A stretch of 64,000 bases of DNA from Bradyrhizobium lupini (GCF_040939785.1 NZ_CP162553.1:1364001-1428000); one strand, 5' to 3'; shown: positions 11,957 through 20,930, counted from the first letter of the stretch. Notes: generated by a model not told the origin, from the sequence alone. Translations and numbers: made by a program.

Positions 11957-12826
11957 ATGAATCTCCCTCGCCTCGCCACCTATTCCGTCAACGGCGCCGT
12001 CAGCTACGGCGCCGTCGTCGACGGCGGCATTGTCGATCTCTCCGCGCGCCACGCCAAGGATTATCCGACGCTGCGCGAGGTGATCGCGGCAGGACAGCTC
12101 GCGAGCCTCGCCGAAGAGGCTGCCGGCCGCACGCCCGATCATACACTCGGCGACATCATCTGGCTGCCGCCGGTGCCCGCGCCGGAAAAGATCATCTGCA
12201 TCGGCGTCAACTACCCCGACCGCAATGCCGAGTACAAGGACGGCCAGGACGCGCCGAAATATCCGAGCATGTTCATGCGCTCGCCGCGCTCCTTCGTCGG
12301 CCACGACACGCCGCTGGTGCGCCCGCGCGCCTCCGCGCAGCTCGACTATGAAGGCGAGATCGTGCTGGTGATCGGCAAGCAAGGCCGACACATTCCGGAA
12401 AGTTCTGCGCTCGATCACATCGCCGCGCTGACGCTCTGCAACGAAGGCTCGGTGCGCGACTGGCTGCGCCATGCCAAGTTCAACGTCACGCAGGGCAAGA
12501 ACTTCGATTCCAGCGGCAGCCTTGGCCCGTGGCTGGTGCCCTACACGCAGGAATCGCAGATTGCCGACATCCGCCTCACCACGCATGTCAATGGCGAGCT
12601 GCGCCAGGACGACCGCACCAGCCGATTGATGTTCCCGTTCCGCTATCTCATCAGCTATATCTCGACCTTCGCGACGCTCGTTCCCGGCGATATCATCGTC
12701 ACGGGCACGCCGACCGGCGCCGGGGCACGGTTCGATCCGCCGCGCTACTTGAAGCCTGGCGATGTCGTCGAGGTCGAAGCCGAGGGCATCGGAACCTTAC
12801 GCAACGGCGTCGTCGACGAAGCCTGA
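11957..12826 (+). CDS. hpaG: Fumarylacetoacetate hydrolase-family decarboxylase (HpaG type)
   Basis: 289 residues, beginning 3 bp after hpaD. It carries the FAH-family core: PEKIICIGVNYPDRNAEY, metal-binding LDYEGEIVLVIGK, CNEGSVRDWLRH, GKNFDSSGSLGPW and PGDIIVTGTPTGAG. By context it is the 5-oxopent-3-ene-1,2,5-tricarboxylate decarboxylase of homoprotocatechuate degradation. E. coli HpaG has two such domains in one chain. Here only a single-domain protein is present, as in many other bacteria, so the reaction is inferred from the neighbours as much as from sequence. Confidence 0.85.
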   Translation: MNLPRLATYSVNGAVSYGAVVDGGIVDLSARHAKDYPTLREVIAAGQLASLAEEAAGRTPDHTLGDIIWLPPVPAPEKIICIGVNYPDRNAEYKDGQDAPKYPSMFMRSPRSFVGHDTPLVRPRASAQLDYEGEIVLVIGKQGRHIPESSALDHIAALTLCNEGSVRDWLRHAKFNVTQGKNFDSSGSLGPWLVPYTQESQIADIRLTTHVNGELRQDDRTSRLMFPFRYLISYISTFATLVPGDIIVTGTPTGAGARFDPPRYLKPGDVVEVEAEGIGTLRNGVVDEA

Positions 12827-12851
12827 ACACCGATTGAAATGGAATAGTGCC

Positions 12852-14480
12852 ATGACCACCCTCACCGGCGGCGAAGCAATCGTAAGCGGCCTCGTCGCCC
12901 ACGGCGTCGACACCGTGTTCGGCCTGCCCGGCGCGCAGGTCTACGGCCTGTTCGACGCCTTCCACCAGGCCCAGCTCAAGGTGATCGGCGCGCGGCACGA
13001 GCAGGCCTGCGGCTACATGGCGTTCGGCTATGCCCGTTCCAGCGGCAGGCCCGGCGTGTTCAGCGTGGTGCCCGGCCCCGGCGTGCTCAACGCCAGCGCC
13101 GCGCTGCTCACCGCCTTCGGCTGCAACGAGCCGGTGCTGTGCGTCACCGGCCAGGTGCCGACGCAATTTCTCGGCAAGGGCCGCGGCCATCTGCATGAGA
13201 TGCTGGACCAGCTCGCGACCTTACGCACCTATGTGAAATGGGCGGACCGGATCGAATATCCCGGCAACGCGCCGACCACCGTCGCGCGCGCCTTCCAGGA
13301 GATGACATCCGGACGGCGTGGCCCCGCCTCGGTCGAAATGCCCTGGGACGTCTTCACCCAACGCGCGGACACGGCTGCAGCACAGGTGCTGGAACCTTTG
13401 CCGGCGCCGCAGCCCGACCCTGATATGATCAAGCAGTCGGCCGCGCTGATCAAGAACAGCAAGGCGCCGATGATCTTCGTCGGTAGCGGCGCAATCGAAG
13501 CGCGCGAGGAGATTCTCGAACTCGCCGAGATGATCGACGCGCCCGTCGTCGCCTTCCGCAGCGGCCGCGGCATCGTCTCCAATGCGCATGAGCTCGGCCT
13601 GACCATGGCGGCGGCCTACAAGGTGTGGCCGACGACCGATTTGATGATCGCGATCGGCACGCGCGCCGAACTGCCGGCATCGGGCTTCCGCTGGCCGTAT
13701 CAGCCGAAGGGACTGAAATCCATTCGTGTCGATATCGATCCGGCCGAGATGCGCCGGCTCGCCTCCGATGTCGCTATCGTCGCCGATGCCAAAGCCGGCA
13801 CCGCCGATCTGGTCGCAGCCGTGAAGAAGGCCGGCTATGCCAGGACCAGCGGCCGGCGGGGAGCGATCCGCGAGGCCACTGCGACAGCGCACGCCGAGAT
13901 CCAACGCATCCAGCCGCAAATGGCGTATCTCAACATCCTGCGCGAGGTGCTGCCGGCGAACGCGATCGTGACCGATGAATTGTCCCAGTTCGGTTTCGCC
14001 TCCTGGTACGGCTTTCCGATCTACGAGCCGCGCACCTTCATCACATCAGGCTATCAGGGCACGCTCGGCTCGGGCTTCCCGACCGCCCTCGGCGCCAAGG
14101 TCGCAAATCCCGACAAGCCGGTGGTGGCGATCACCGGCGACGGCGGCTTCATGTTCGGCGTGCAGGAGCTGGCCACCGCCGTCCAGTTCAACATCGGCGT
14201 GGTGACGCTGGTGTTCAACAACAACGCCTACGGCAATGTCCGCCGCGACCAGCGCGAGCGCTTCGACGGCCGCGTGGTGGCCTCGGATCTGGTCAATCCG
14301 GATTTCGTCAAACTCGCGGAGTCCTTTGGCGTCGCCGCTGCGCGCGTCACCGCGCCGGATCAGTTCAAGGCGGCGATGGAGAAGGCGCTCGCCCATGGCG
14401 GGCCGTATCTGATCTCGGTGGAAGTGACGCGGGATTCGGAAGTGAGCCCGTGGGCATTCATCCACCCGCCGAAGCCGTAA
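12852..14480 (+). CDS. Thiamine diphosphate-dependent enzyme (acetolactate synthase/decarboxylase superfamily)
   Basis: 542 residues when started at MTTLTGGEA. An in-frame start further upstream would run back into hpaG and is not preferred. The three ThDP-enzyme domains are visible: PYR domain with catalytic Glu50 (GARHEQACG), central domain with FVGSGAI and GTRAELPASG, and PP domain with the GDGG...NNNAYGN cofactor/metal motif. It is last in the hpa operon, 25 bp after hpaG. No ThDP enzyme is needed in the classical pathway from 4-hydroxyphenylacetate. A role as an arylpyruvate- or 2-oxo-acid decarboxylase feeding the pathway is possible but inferred. It is not a safe acetolactate synthase call, since no regulatory subunit is adjacent. 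Confidence 0.88.
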   Translation: MTTLTGGEAIVSGLVAHGVDTVFGLPGAQVYGLFDAFHQAQLKVIGARHEQACGYMAFGYARSSGRPGVFSVVPGPGVLNASAALLTAFGCNEPVLCVTGQVPTQFLGKGRGHLHEMLDQLATLRTYVKWADRIEYPGNAPTTVARAFQEMTSGRRGPASVEMPWDVFTQRADTAAAQVLEPLPAPQPDPDMIKQSAALIKNSKAPMIFVGSGAIEAREEILELAEMIDAPVVAFRSGRGIVSNAHELGLTMAAAYKVWPTTDLMIAIGTRAELPASGFRWPYQPKGLKSIRVDIDPAEMRRLASDVAIVADAKAGTADLVAAVKKAGYARTSGRRGAIREATATAHAEIQRIQPQMAYLNILREVLPANAIVTDELSQFGFASWYGFPIYEPRTFITSGYQGTLGSGFPTALGAKVANPDKPVVAITGDGGFMFGVQELATAVQFNIGVVTLVFNNNAYGNVRRDQRERFDGRVVASDLVNPDFVKLAESFGVAAARVTAPDQFKAAMEKALAHGGPYLISVEVTRDSEVSPWAFIHPPKP

Positions 14481-14508
14481 ACGAAGCATCGTCGTTCCGG
14501 AACTCTTT

Positions 14509-14644
14509 CCTTCTCCCCTTGCGGGAGAAGGTGGATCGCTGACGCGCAGCGGCGGCGAGACGGATGAGGGGCTGTCTCCGCGGATGGAGACCCCTCATCC
14601 GCCTTCCCTTTCGGGAAGGCACCTTCTCCCAAAAGGGGAGAAGG
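14509..14644. repeat. Long inverted repeat, family F (CCTTCTCCCC...GGGGAGAAGG)
   Basis: The ends CCTTCTCCCCTTGCGGGAGA and the complementary TTCTCCCAAAAGGGGAGAAG bracket nested arms (CGGATGAGGGG / CCCCTCATCCG). It separates the convergent ThDP gene and alkB and could terminate transcription from both sides. Confidence 0.75.
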
Positions 14645-14648
14645 AAGA

Positions 14649-15299
14649 TCAGCGCGTCCTGCGAAACGTCAGATTGATCCGCTTAGGCCCGAGCAACGCA
14701 TGTTCACCATCGGCGAGCGGCGCGACGCCATGATAGGCGAGCCTGCTAGCCCCGCCCCAGACCACGACATCGCCATGGACGAGCCGGAACCGGCGCGGCT
14801 TGTCGTTGCGTGCCAGGCCGCCGAACAGGAAGGTCGCAGGTAGCCCAAGCGAGACCGAGACGATCGGCGCCGAATAATCCAGCTCGTCCTTGTCCTGATG
14901 CAGCGACAGCCGCGTGCCAGGCTCATAGCGGTTGACGAGGCAGGCATCGGGCGCAAAGCCAGTAAAGCCGCCCTGCTCCGCCGCGCGGCGGGCGAGATCG
15001 CGGAGCACGGGTGGCATCGCCGGCCACGGCGCCCCGGTCCGCGGGTCGATGGGATCATAGCGATAGCCGGTATGATCGGTGATCCAGCCGCGCTCGCCGC
15101 AATTGGTCATGGCGACCGACATCAGATGCCCGCCGGGCGTGGTCATGCGCCGGAACGGCGACTGCGCCACGATGGCGCGCACCGCATCGATCAACTCGCT
15201 TTCGATCGGCTTGACGAAGCCGCGCAGCAGCACGGCGCCGTCGGCGATCTTCTCGCGCGACGGCTGAGCTTCGGCGACATTATCGAACAAATCCCCCAT
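14649..15299 (-). CDS. alkB: Alpha-ketoglutarate-dependent DNA/RNA dealkylase AlkB
   Basis: 216 residues, the same length as E. coli AlkB. Fe(II) ligands are His134 and Asp136 (LHQDKDE) and His190 (AYHGVAP); 2-oxoglutarate-binding arginines lie in RINLTFRRTR at the C-terminus. NRYEPGTRLSLHQD and FLFGG are family marks. It oxidatively removes alkyl groups such as 1-methyladenine and 3-methylcytosine. The gene starts 12 bp after the end of the upstream 2OG-Fe(II) oxygenase gene and is probably co-transcribed. No ada is present in the window. Confidence 0.94.
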   Translation of the reverse strand: MGDLFDNVAEAQPSREKIADGAVLLRGFVKPIESELIDAVRAIVAQSPFRRMTTPGGHLMSVAMTNCGERGWITDHTGYRYDPIDPRTGAPWPAMPPVLRDLARRAAEQGGFTGFAPDACLVNRYEPGTRLSLHQDKDELDYSAPIVSVSLGLPATFLFGGLARNDKPRRFRLVHGDVVVWGGASRLAYHGVAPLADGEHALLGPKRINLTFRRTR

Positions 15300-15311
15300 C
15301 AGCGGCAGCGT

Positions 15312-16058
15312 TTATTTCGCATCGTGAAAGATCACACCCAGCGTGTAGCGCTGGCCAGAGCGAATCCGGCTGACGCCATGGCGGAGATTAACGCGGTAGG
15401 TGCCGCGTGTCCCCTGCACTGGACGATGATGCACAGCGAAGGCAACGGCGTCGCCCTGCGCGAGCGGAACCACTTCGGCGCGGGACTGCATGCGCGGGCG
15501 TTGCTCGGTCAGCACGAACTCGCCGCCGGTGAAATCGCGTCCCGGCTCGGACAAGAGGATCGCGACCTGGAGCGGGAACACGTGCTCGCCATAGAGATCC
15601 TGATGCAGGCAGTTGAAATCGCCGGCCTCATATTGCAACAGCAGCGGCGTCGGCCGCGTTTGGCCTGCCTCGTGGCATCGTTTCAGGAACGCGGCGTGAG
15701 TGGCGGGATAGCGAATGTCGATCCCCATCGCCTCGTTCCAGCGATTGGCGACGCCCTGGAGATGCGCGTAGAGCGCCGGGCGCAACTGCGCGATCAGATC
15801 GGGCAGCGGATAGGAGAAATATTTGTATTCGCCGCGGCCAAAGCCGTGGCGGCCCATGACGATACGGCTGCGGAAGTTGGTGTCGTCGGGATAGAGCGCG
15901 GCGACGGCGCGGCACTGCTCCGGCGTGAGCAGGCCCTTCAGGACGGCGGAGCCGTGGGTGTCGAGCTCGCCGGTGATTTGCGGCCAGTCGAGGGCATCGA
16001 CATGGGCGGCAGTATCCGCTGACGGGGATTGAGGCGATTTGCGTGCTGTTGCTGTCAT
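15312..16058 (-). CDS. 2OG-Fe(II) oxygenase (prolyl-hydroxylase-like)
   Basis: 248 residues. The double-stranded beta-helix core carries His152-x-Asp154 in CLHQDLYG, a distal His at 210/211 in FAVHHRPV and a cosubstrate Arg in GTYRVNLRHGVS. FTGGEFVLTEQRPR is shared by a bacterial 2OG oxygenase group often found beside alkB or ada. The substrate is unknown; family knowledge suggests protein- or nucleic-acid-directed hydroxylation, not established here. ATG at 16058. It leads a two-gene unit with alkB. Confidence 0.85.
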   Translation of the reverse strand: MTATARKSPQSPSADTAAHVDALDWPQITGELDTHGSAVLKGLLTPEQCRAVAALYPDDTNFRSRIVMGRHGFGRGEYKYFSYPLPDLIAQLRPALYAHLQGVANRWNEAMGIDIRYPATHAAFLKRCHEAGQTRPTPLLLQYEAGDFNCLHQDLYGEHVFPLQVAILLSEPGRDFTGGEFVLTEQRPRMQSRAEVVPLAQGDAVAFAVHHRPVQGTRGTYRVNLRHGVSRIRSGQRYTLGVIFHDAK

Positions 16059-16119
16059 GGCTCTCTGACCTTCGCAGGACCGCCCCGTCCTCTACCACCC
16101 GATTTCCGTCTCTCTCCCC

Positions 16120-16204
16120 GTCATTGCGAGCGGAGCAAAGCAATCCAGAATTCCTCCGCGGAACCAGTCTGGATTGCTTTGTCGCAAGAGCTCCTCGCAA
16201 TGAC
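16120..16204. repeat. Inverted repeat, family B (GTCATTGCGAGCG...)
   Basis: GTCATTGCGAGCGGAGCAAA and its near-complement ending CTCGCAATGAC flank a central CAATCCAGA/TCTGGATTG pair. A second copy is at 42080-42156. It lies between the DUF2848 gene and the 2OG oxygenase gene. Confidence 0.85.
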
Positions 16205-16216
16205 GAAGGAGAGACT

Positions 16217-16903
16217 TTAGCCCCGCACCGGCAGCGTCACCACGTCATAGCCGTGCTTGATCGTGCGCTTCAGCACGGGGTCCTCCAGCTCGAAATCGAA
16301 GCGATCGGCGGGACGGATGCCGCCCTTCGCCGCAAACGTACCGCCGAACATGGCGCAGCCGTCGGGGAATTTCCCACCGTCGAAGCCACGCGCGATGAGG
16401 TCGACGACCGGCAGCATCGCGTCGAGCGTGCCCTCCTGGTAGAGCACGCGCTCGCCCTTGATCGTGGCCCAGGAGCGCAGGATCATCCTGTCCCAATGGC
16501 CGATGACGTCCTCGAGCTCCCACACGGTGGATGCGATCGGCTTGTCGCACATCTGCTTGGACACCGTGACGTTGTAGGCTTCGACCTTGCGGTCGGTGTG
16601 GTCGGAACCGCAGCCGACGAAAATGCGACCCTGCCAGCCGATCAGCACGAACTCGACCTCGCCGGAGGAATCGCCGCCGGTGCATTCGATGCTGTCCTCC
16701 TGCGTCAGCCGCCGCGCCGAGGCACGGTAGTAGATCGGCGTCGAGGCCGGCGGCGCGATACCCATCTCCTGCAGCTCGGCAATGTGCTTGTCGCGCGCGA
16801 CCGGATCGCGGCCGGTCCAGCCGGCGATGACCATCTGGTCGATCGCCAGCGTCAGCGGCGTGGTGGTGTCCTGGGCGTCAACGGTGAAGGTCAGGTCAAA
16901 CAC
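16217..16903 (-). CDS. DUF2848 protein (fumarylacetoacetase-like)
   Basis: 228 residues from a GTG at 16903 that overlaps the last codons of the amidase reading by 8 bp. Family marks include PIYYRASARRLTQEDSIE, GSDHTDRKVEAYNVTVSKQM, and MFGGTFAAKGGIRPADRFDF. DUF2848 proteins are distant relatives of the FAH fold and commonly follow an amidase or hydantoinase-like gene. Coupling to the amidase suggests a joint hydrolytic step on an unidentified compound. The function is not known. Confidence 0.85.
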   Translation of the reverse strand: MFDLTFTVDAQDTTTPLTLAIDQMVIAGWTGRDPVARDKHIAELQEMGIAPPASTPIYYRASARRLTQEDSIECTGGDSSGEVEFVLIGWQGRIFVGCGSDHTDRKVEAYNVTVSKQMCDKPIASTVWELEDVIGHWDRMILRSWATIKGERVLYQEGTLDAMLPVVDLIARGFDGGKFPDGCAMFGGTFAAKGGIRPADRFDFELEDPVLKRTIKHGYDVVTLPVRG

Positions 16904-18244
16904 GAATTACGGCCTCCATGCCGGCAGCAAGCTCGAAGATACGGCGGTCCGATCCGCCCGCGCCCGCCAGCATCAGGCCGACGGGAATTTCGCCCTCGCG
17001 ATGCGCCGGCAGCGAGATGGCGCAACCGTCGATCATGTTGATCAGGGTGCAATTGCGGAGCGCCCGCAGGTTTTCCTGGTGAACTCCTTGTCGTCGGCGA
17101 GATCGGCGATTTTCGGCGGCGTGTTGGCGGTGGTCGGCAGCACCAGCGCGTCATAGGGCGCGATCCGCGCATTGACGCGGGCGATCAGCGAGCGGCGCTC
17201 GTGGAGAAGATCGATGTAGTCCGCCGCGCTCTGCGCCTCGCCGCGCATGATGCGCACGGAGACTCGGGGATCGTAGACGTCACCCTTGGATGTGAGGAGG
17301 TAGCGGTGCCAGGCGTAGCTTTCGGAAGCCGCAAAGCCGCCCTTGGCGTTCATCGGTCCGATGTCGTGGAATTCGGCCATCTCCATGCGCTCGATGATCG
17401 CGCCGTGATCGGCAAGGCTCTTGAGCGCACGCTCGAATGTCCCGGCCACAGCCGCGTCGAGGTCATCGAGCGCGATCGTGGTCGGCACCGCCAGCCGCAT
17501 GCCCTTGACAGGTCGCGGCTTCAGCGGGCCGATCAGCTCGTTGGCGAGCACGGCATCGAGAATGGCACAGCAACTGACCGATCGTGCCAGCGGCCCGATG
17601 CTGTCGAGCGAGAACGACAGCGGCACAGCCCCGTCGAGCGGCACGCGCCGCTGCGTCGGCTTGTAGCCGACGATGCCGTTATAGGCCGCCGGAATCCGGC
17701 AGGAGCCGCCGGTGTCGGTGCCGAGCGCGCCATGCGCCATGCCGTCGAGCACGGACACCGCGGCACCCGAGGACGAACCGCCGGGCACGTGGCCCTCGGC
17801 CCGGTTCCAGGCGCCCTTTGGCGTGCCGTAATGCGGATTGATGCCGATGCCGGAATAGGCGAACTCGGTCATGTTGGTGCGCCCGATCACGACGAAGCCG
17901 GCCTTGCGCAGCCGCGCTACCGTGGGGGCATCCTGCTCGGCCGGCGAGGAATCATCGAGCGCGCGGGAGCCGGCGCGCGTCACCTGGCCCTTGATGTCGA
18001 AGAGATCCTTGATCGAGACCGGGATACCGGCGTAGCGCGACGGCGCCGCCTTCACCTTGCGCAAACCGTCCATCGCATCCGCCGCCACAAGCGCGGCGTC
18101 CCTGTCCACATGGATGAAGGTACGCTGCCCCTCGCCGGCCGGATCGGCGATTTTGGCGATGCAAGCCTCGACCAGCTTGCGGGAGCTGGTGCGGCCGCTT
18201 TCGAGGTCTTCGGCGAGCTTCTTCAGTGTCGAAAAATCGGGCAT
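16896..18244 (-). pseudogene. Amidase signature-family hydrolase, frameshifted near the C-terminus
   Basis: The N-terminal ~385 codons from ATG 18244 read as an amidase: catalytic Lys79 (SIKDLFD), cis-Ser157 in GGSSSG and nucleophile Ser181 in GTDTGGSCR. The frame stops early at 17042 because the run TTTT at 17071-17074 (+ strand) has one base fewer than needed. With one base restored the protein continues RKNLRALRNCTLINMIDG and ends GMEAVIRV at 16896, giving 449 residues of normal length. As read, the product loses its last ~60 residues, including the conserved GLMLAGAGG strand. It is followed with overlap by DUF2848. A sequencing or assembly slip at a homopolymer is a real alternative to genuine inactivation. 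Substrate unknown. Confidence 0.85.
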
Positions 18245-18417
18245 GTCTGTCTCACGGAATATTTGCGCGCAATGTATAGCGCTGCCTCACTTCGACACAA
18301 GCATTGTGCGCATGATGGCATGCATGCGCATTGCTGGACCGTTGACGCGCCATGGTCGATTGTCGCATCAAGATCGCAACAGCCGGGCTTCGCTTGGCCT
18401 TGGGAGGACCTGCCGAG

Positions 18418-18831
18418 ATGGCCGAACCGCATCGCGCGCGACCGAAACCGACGCCGGAGACCCAGCATTTCTGGGACGGCACCAAGGCGGGCGAGTTGCG
18501 CCTGCAGCGCTGCGACGCCTGTGCGCATGTCTATTTCCCGCCGCGCCCGTTCTGCCCGTCCTGCGCCTCGCGCAAGGTCAGCATCTTCAAGGCGAGCGGC
18601 AACGGCTTTCTCTACAGCTACGTGATCAACCACCGTCCCGCCGCGCCCGGCTTCACGCCGCCTTACGCGATTGCGGTAGTCGAGCTCGAAGAGGGACCGC
18701 GGATGATGAGCAACATCATCGACTGCCCGCAGACGCCGGAGGCGCTCGAACTCGACATGAAGCTCGAGGTCGCCTTCGAGGCGCTCGACGACAAGATCAC
18801 CCTCCCCGTATTCCGTCCGGCGAAGGGATAG
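18418..18831 (+). CDS. Zn-ribbon/OB-fold DUF35 acyl-CoA-binding partner protein
   Basis: 137 residues starting at MAEPHRARPK, with GGGAGGA nine bases upstream of the ATG at 18418. An in-frame GTG further upstream is not preferred. The rubredoxin-like zinc ribbon has Cys32, Cys35, Cys46 and Cys49 (RCDACAHV, FCPSCAS), followed by the OB-fold half (FLYSYVINHRP, YAIAVVELEEGPRM). DUF35 proteins form complexes with the thiolase-fold protein encoded next to them, either as acyltransferase or as retro-aldolase partners (ChsH2-Ltp2-like). The stop is 3 bp from the thiolase start. Confidence 0.9.
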   Translation: MAEPHRARPKPTPETQHFWDGTKAGELRLQRCDACAHVYFPPRPFCPSCASRKVSIFKASGNGFLYSYVINHRPAAPGFTPPYAIAVVELEEGPRMMSNIIDCPQTPEALELDMKLEVAFEALDDKITLPVFRPAKG

Positions 18832-18834
18832 AGC

Positions 18835-19974
18835 ATGCGCAGCAATCAGGTTGCCGTCGTCGGCGCGGCCGAGACCACCGAACTCGGTGTCATCCCCAAC
18901 GTCTCGCAGCTCCAGCTTCACGCGGATGCGGCGCTCAATGCCATTGCCGATGCCGGGCTGAAGCTGTCCGACATCGATGGTTTCGCCACCGCCGTCGAAA
19001 CGCCGCAGCAGGTCTGCCACTATCTCGGCATCAAGCCGACCTGGGTGGACGGCACCTCGGTCGGCGGCTGCTCCTTCATGCTGCACGTCCGCCATGCCGC
19101 CGCAGCGATCGAGGCCGGCCTATGCAAGACGGTGCTGATCACCCATGCCGAGAGCGGCAAGTCGATGATCGGCAAGGCGCCGCGCTCGATTCCTGCCGAC
19201 AGCCTGCAAGGCCAGTTCGAGGCGCCGTTCGGTGTCTACGGCCCGCCCAGCATGTTCCCGATCCCCGTGCTTCGCTTCATGAAGACCTATGGCATCACGC
19301 ACGAGCAGCTCGCCTCGGTCGCAGTGGTGCAGCGGGAGTGGGCGGCGAAGAATCCGCGCGCGATGATGAAGGATCCCATCACGGTCGCGGACGTCCTCAA
19401 CTCGCGCATGATCGCCTATCCGTTCCGCCTGCTGCAATGCTGCCTCGTCACCGACGGCGGCGGCGCGCTGATCCTGACCTCGGCGGACCGTGCCAGGGAT
19501 TTTCCGCGCAAGCCCGTCTACATCATGGGCACCGGCGAGAGCGTGGAGACGCCGATGGTCAGCCAGATGGAGACGTTCAACTCCTCGCGCGCGTTCAAGA
19601 CCGCGGGGCCCCTCGCCTTCAAGGAGGCCGGCATCGCGCATAAGGATGTCGACCATCTCATGATCTACGACGCCTTTGCGCATCTGCCGCTGTTCGGCCT
19701 CGGCGACCTCGGCTTCATGCCGCACGAGGAGACCGGAAAGTTCATCGCCGACGGCAACACGCGGCCCGGCGGCAAGCTGCCGCTCAACACCAATGGCGGC
19801 GGCCTGAGCTACATGCATTCGGGCATGTACGGCATGTACGCGCTCCAGGAGAGCGTGCGGCAGATGCGCGGTATCGCGCCGGCGCAGGTCGCCAACGCGA
19901 AGATTTCGGTGTGTCACGGCGTCGGCGGCATGTTCGCCGCGTCGGGCACGATCGTGTTTACGAACGAGAGGTAA
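18835..19974 (+). CDS. SCP2-type thiolase
   Basis: 379 residues of the nonspecific-lipid-transfer/SCP2-thiolase branch. The nucleophile position is Cys79 in VGGCSFML, and the C-terminal Cys-containing loop is CHGVGGMF. NTNGGGLSYMHSGMYGM is the substrate-loop segment. The family carries out thiolytic or retro-aldol cleavage of acyl-CoA derivatives. Tight linkage to DUF35 upstream and an SDR 6 bp downstream suggests a short acyl-CoA side-chain degrading module. Substrate unassigned. Confidence 0.9.
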   Translation: MRSNQVAVVGAAETTELGVIPNVSQLQLHADAALNAIADAGLKLSDIDGFATAVETPQQVCHYLGIKPTWVDGTSVGGCSFMLHVRHAAAAIEAGLCKTVLITHAESGKSMIGKAPRSIPADSLQGQFEAPFGVYGPPSMFPIPVLRFMKTYGITHEQLASVAVVQREWAAKNPRAMMKDPITVADVLNSRMIAYPFRLLQCCLVTDGGGALILTSADRARDFPRKPVYIMGTGESVETPMVSQMETFNSSRAFKTAGPLAFKEAGIAHKDVDHLMIYDAFAHLPLFGLGDLGFMPHEETGKFIADGNTRPGGKLPLNTNGGGLSYMHSGMYGMYALQESVRQMRGIAPAQVANAKISVCHGVGGMFAASGTIVFTNER

Positions 19975-19979
19975 TCCAC

Positions 19980-20894
19980 ATGACGAAATCACTGCAAGAC
20001 AAGGTCATCATCGTCACCGGCGCAGGCCGCGGCATCGGGCGCGAAATCGCGCTGCTCTGCGCCGGCGAGGGCGCCAAGGTCGTCGTCAACGATCCCGGCG
20101 TCGCCGCGGACGGCGCTGGCACCAGCGCCGCGCCCGCCGAGGAAGTGGTCGAGGAGATCAAGAAGCGCGGCGGCACCGCCGTCGCCAATTTCGAGTCGGT
20201 GGCCGAAGCCATCCCCGCCAGCAAGATCGTGAAGACCGCGACCGATCATTTCGGCCGGCTCGACGGCGTGGTCAACAATGCCGGCATCCTGCGCGACATG
20301 ATCTTCCACAAGATGAGCGTGGAAGCCTTCGAGGCCGTCATCAAGGTGCATTTGATGGGCTCGTTCTACGTCAGCCACGCCGCGGCGCGGATCTTCCGCG
20401 AGCAGGAGTCCGGCTCGTTCGTGCACTTCACCTCGACCTCCGGCCTGATCGGCAACTTTGGACAAGCCAATTACGCCGCCGCCAAGCTCGGCATCGTCGG
20501 CCTGTCGAAGTCTATTGCGCTCGACATGGGCCGCTTCAACGTTCGCTCCAACTGCGTCTCGCCGTTCGCCTGGACCCGCATGATCGGGACCATCCCGACC
20601 GAGACCGAAGCCGAGAAGGCGCGCGTCGAGAAGATCAAGCAGATGGGCCCGGAGAAGATCGCGCCGGTCTGCGCCTATCTGCTCTCCGATGCCGCCAAGG
20701 ACGTGTCCGGGCAGATCTTCGGCGCGCGCATGAACGAGCTGTTCCTGTTCAGCCAGAACCGTCCGCTGCGCTCGGTGCACCGGAGCGAGGGCTGGACGCC
20801 GCAATCGATCGCGGAACACGGCATGCCGGCGCTGAAGGGATCATTCTACAAGCTCGACCGCTCCGCCGACATCTTCCCGTGGGATCCCGTGTAA
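19980..20894 (+). CDS. SDR-family (3R)-hydroxyacyl-CoA dehydrogenase-like protein
   Basis: 304 residues from ATG 19980, with GAGAGGTAA ahead of it; a longer in-frame extension into the thiolase gene is rejected. TGAGRGIG at 13-20, NNAG at 99-102, and Tyr165-x3-Lys169 (YAAAK) form the classical NAD(P) and catalytic set. The insertion NDPGVAADGAGTSAAPAEE after beta-2 is typical of the peroxisomal MFE-2/HSD17B4-type dehydrogenases. A long C-terminal tail (FSQNRPLRSVHRSEGWTP) extends beyond the usual SDR end. Together with the upstream thiolase it fits beta-oxidation-like steps. Confidence 0.88.
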   Translation: MTKSLQDKVIIVTGAGRGIGREIALLCAGEGAKVVVNDPGVAADGAGTSAAPAEEVVEEIKKRGGTAVANFESVAEAIPASKIVKTATDHFGRLDGVVNNAGILRDMIFHKMSVEAFEAVIKVHLMGSFYVSHAAARIFREQESGSFVHFTSTSGLIGNFGQANYAAAKLGIVGLSKSIALDMGRFNVRSNCVSPFAWTRMIGTIPTETEAEKARVEKIKQMGPEKIAPVCAYLLSDAAKDVSGQIFGARMNELFLFSQNRPLRSVHRSEGWTPQSIAEHGMPALKGSFYKLDRSADIFPWDPV

Positions 20895-20930
20895 GGATCC
20901 CGTCGAGCCGCACTTCGGCATTCCTGCTCT

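Noticed and set aside
12852..14480. Acetolactate synthase large subunit
   Set aside because: There is no small subunit nearby and the gene belongs to the hpa operon. The superfamily is clear but this specific reaction is not supported.
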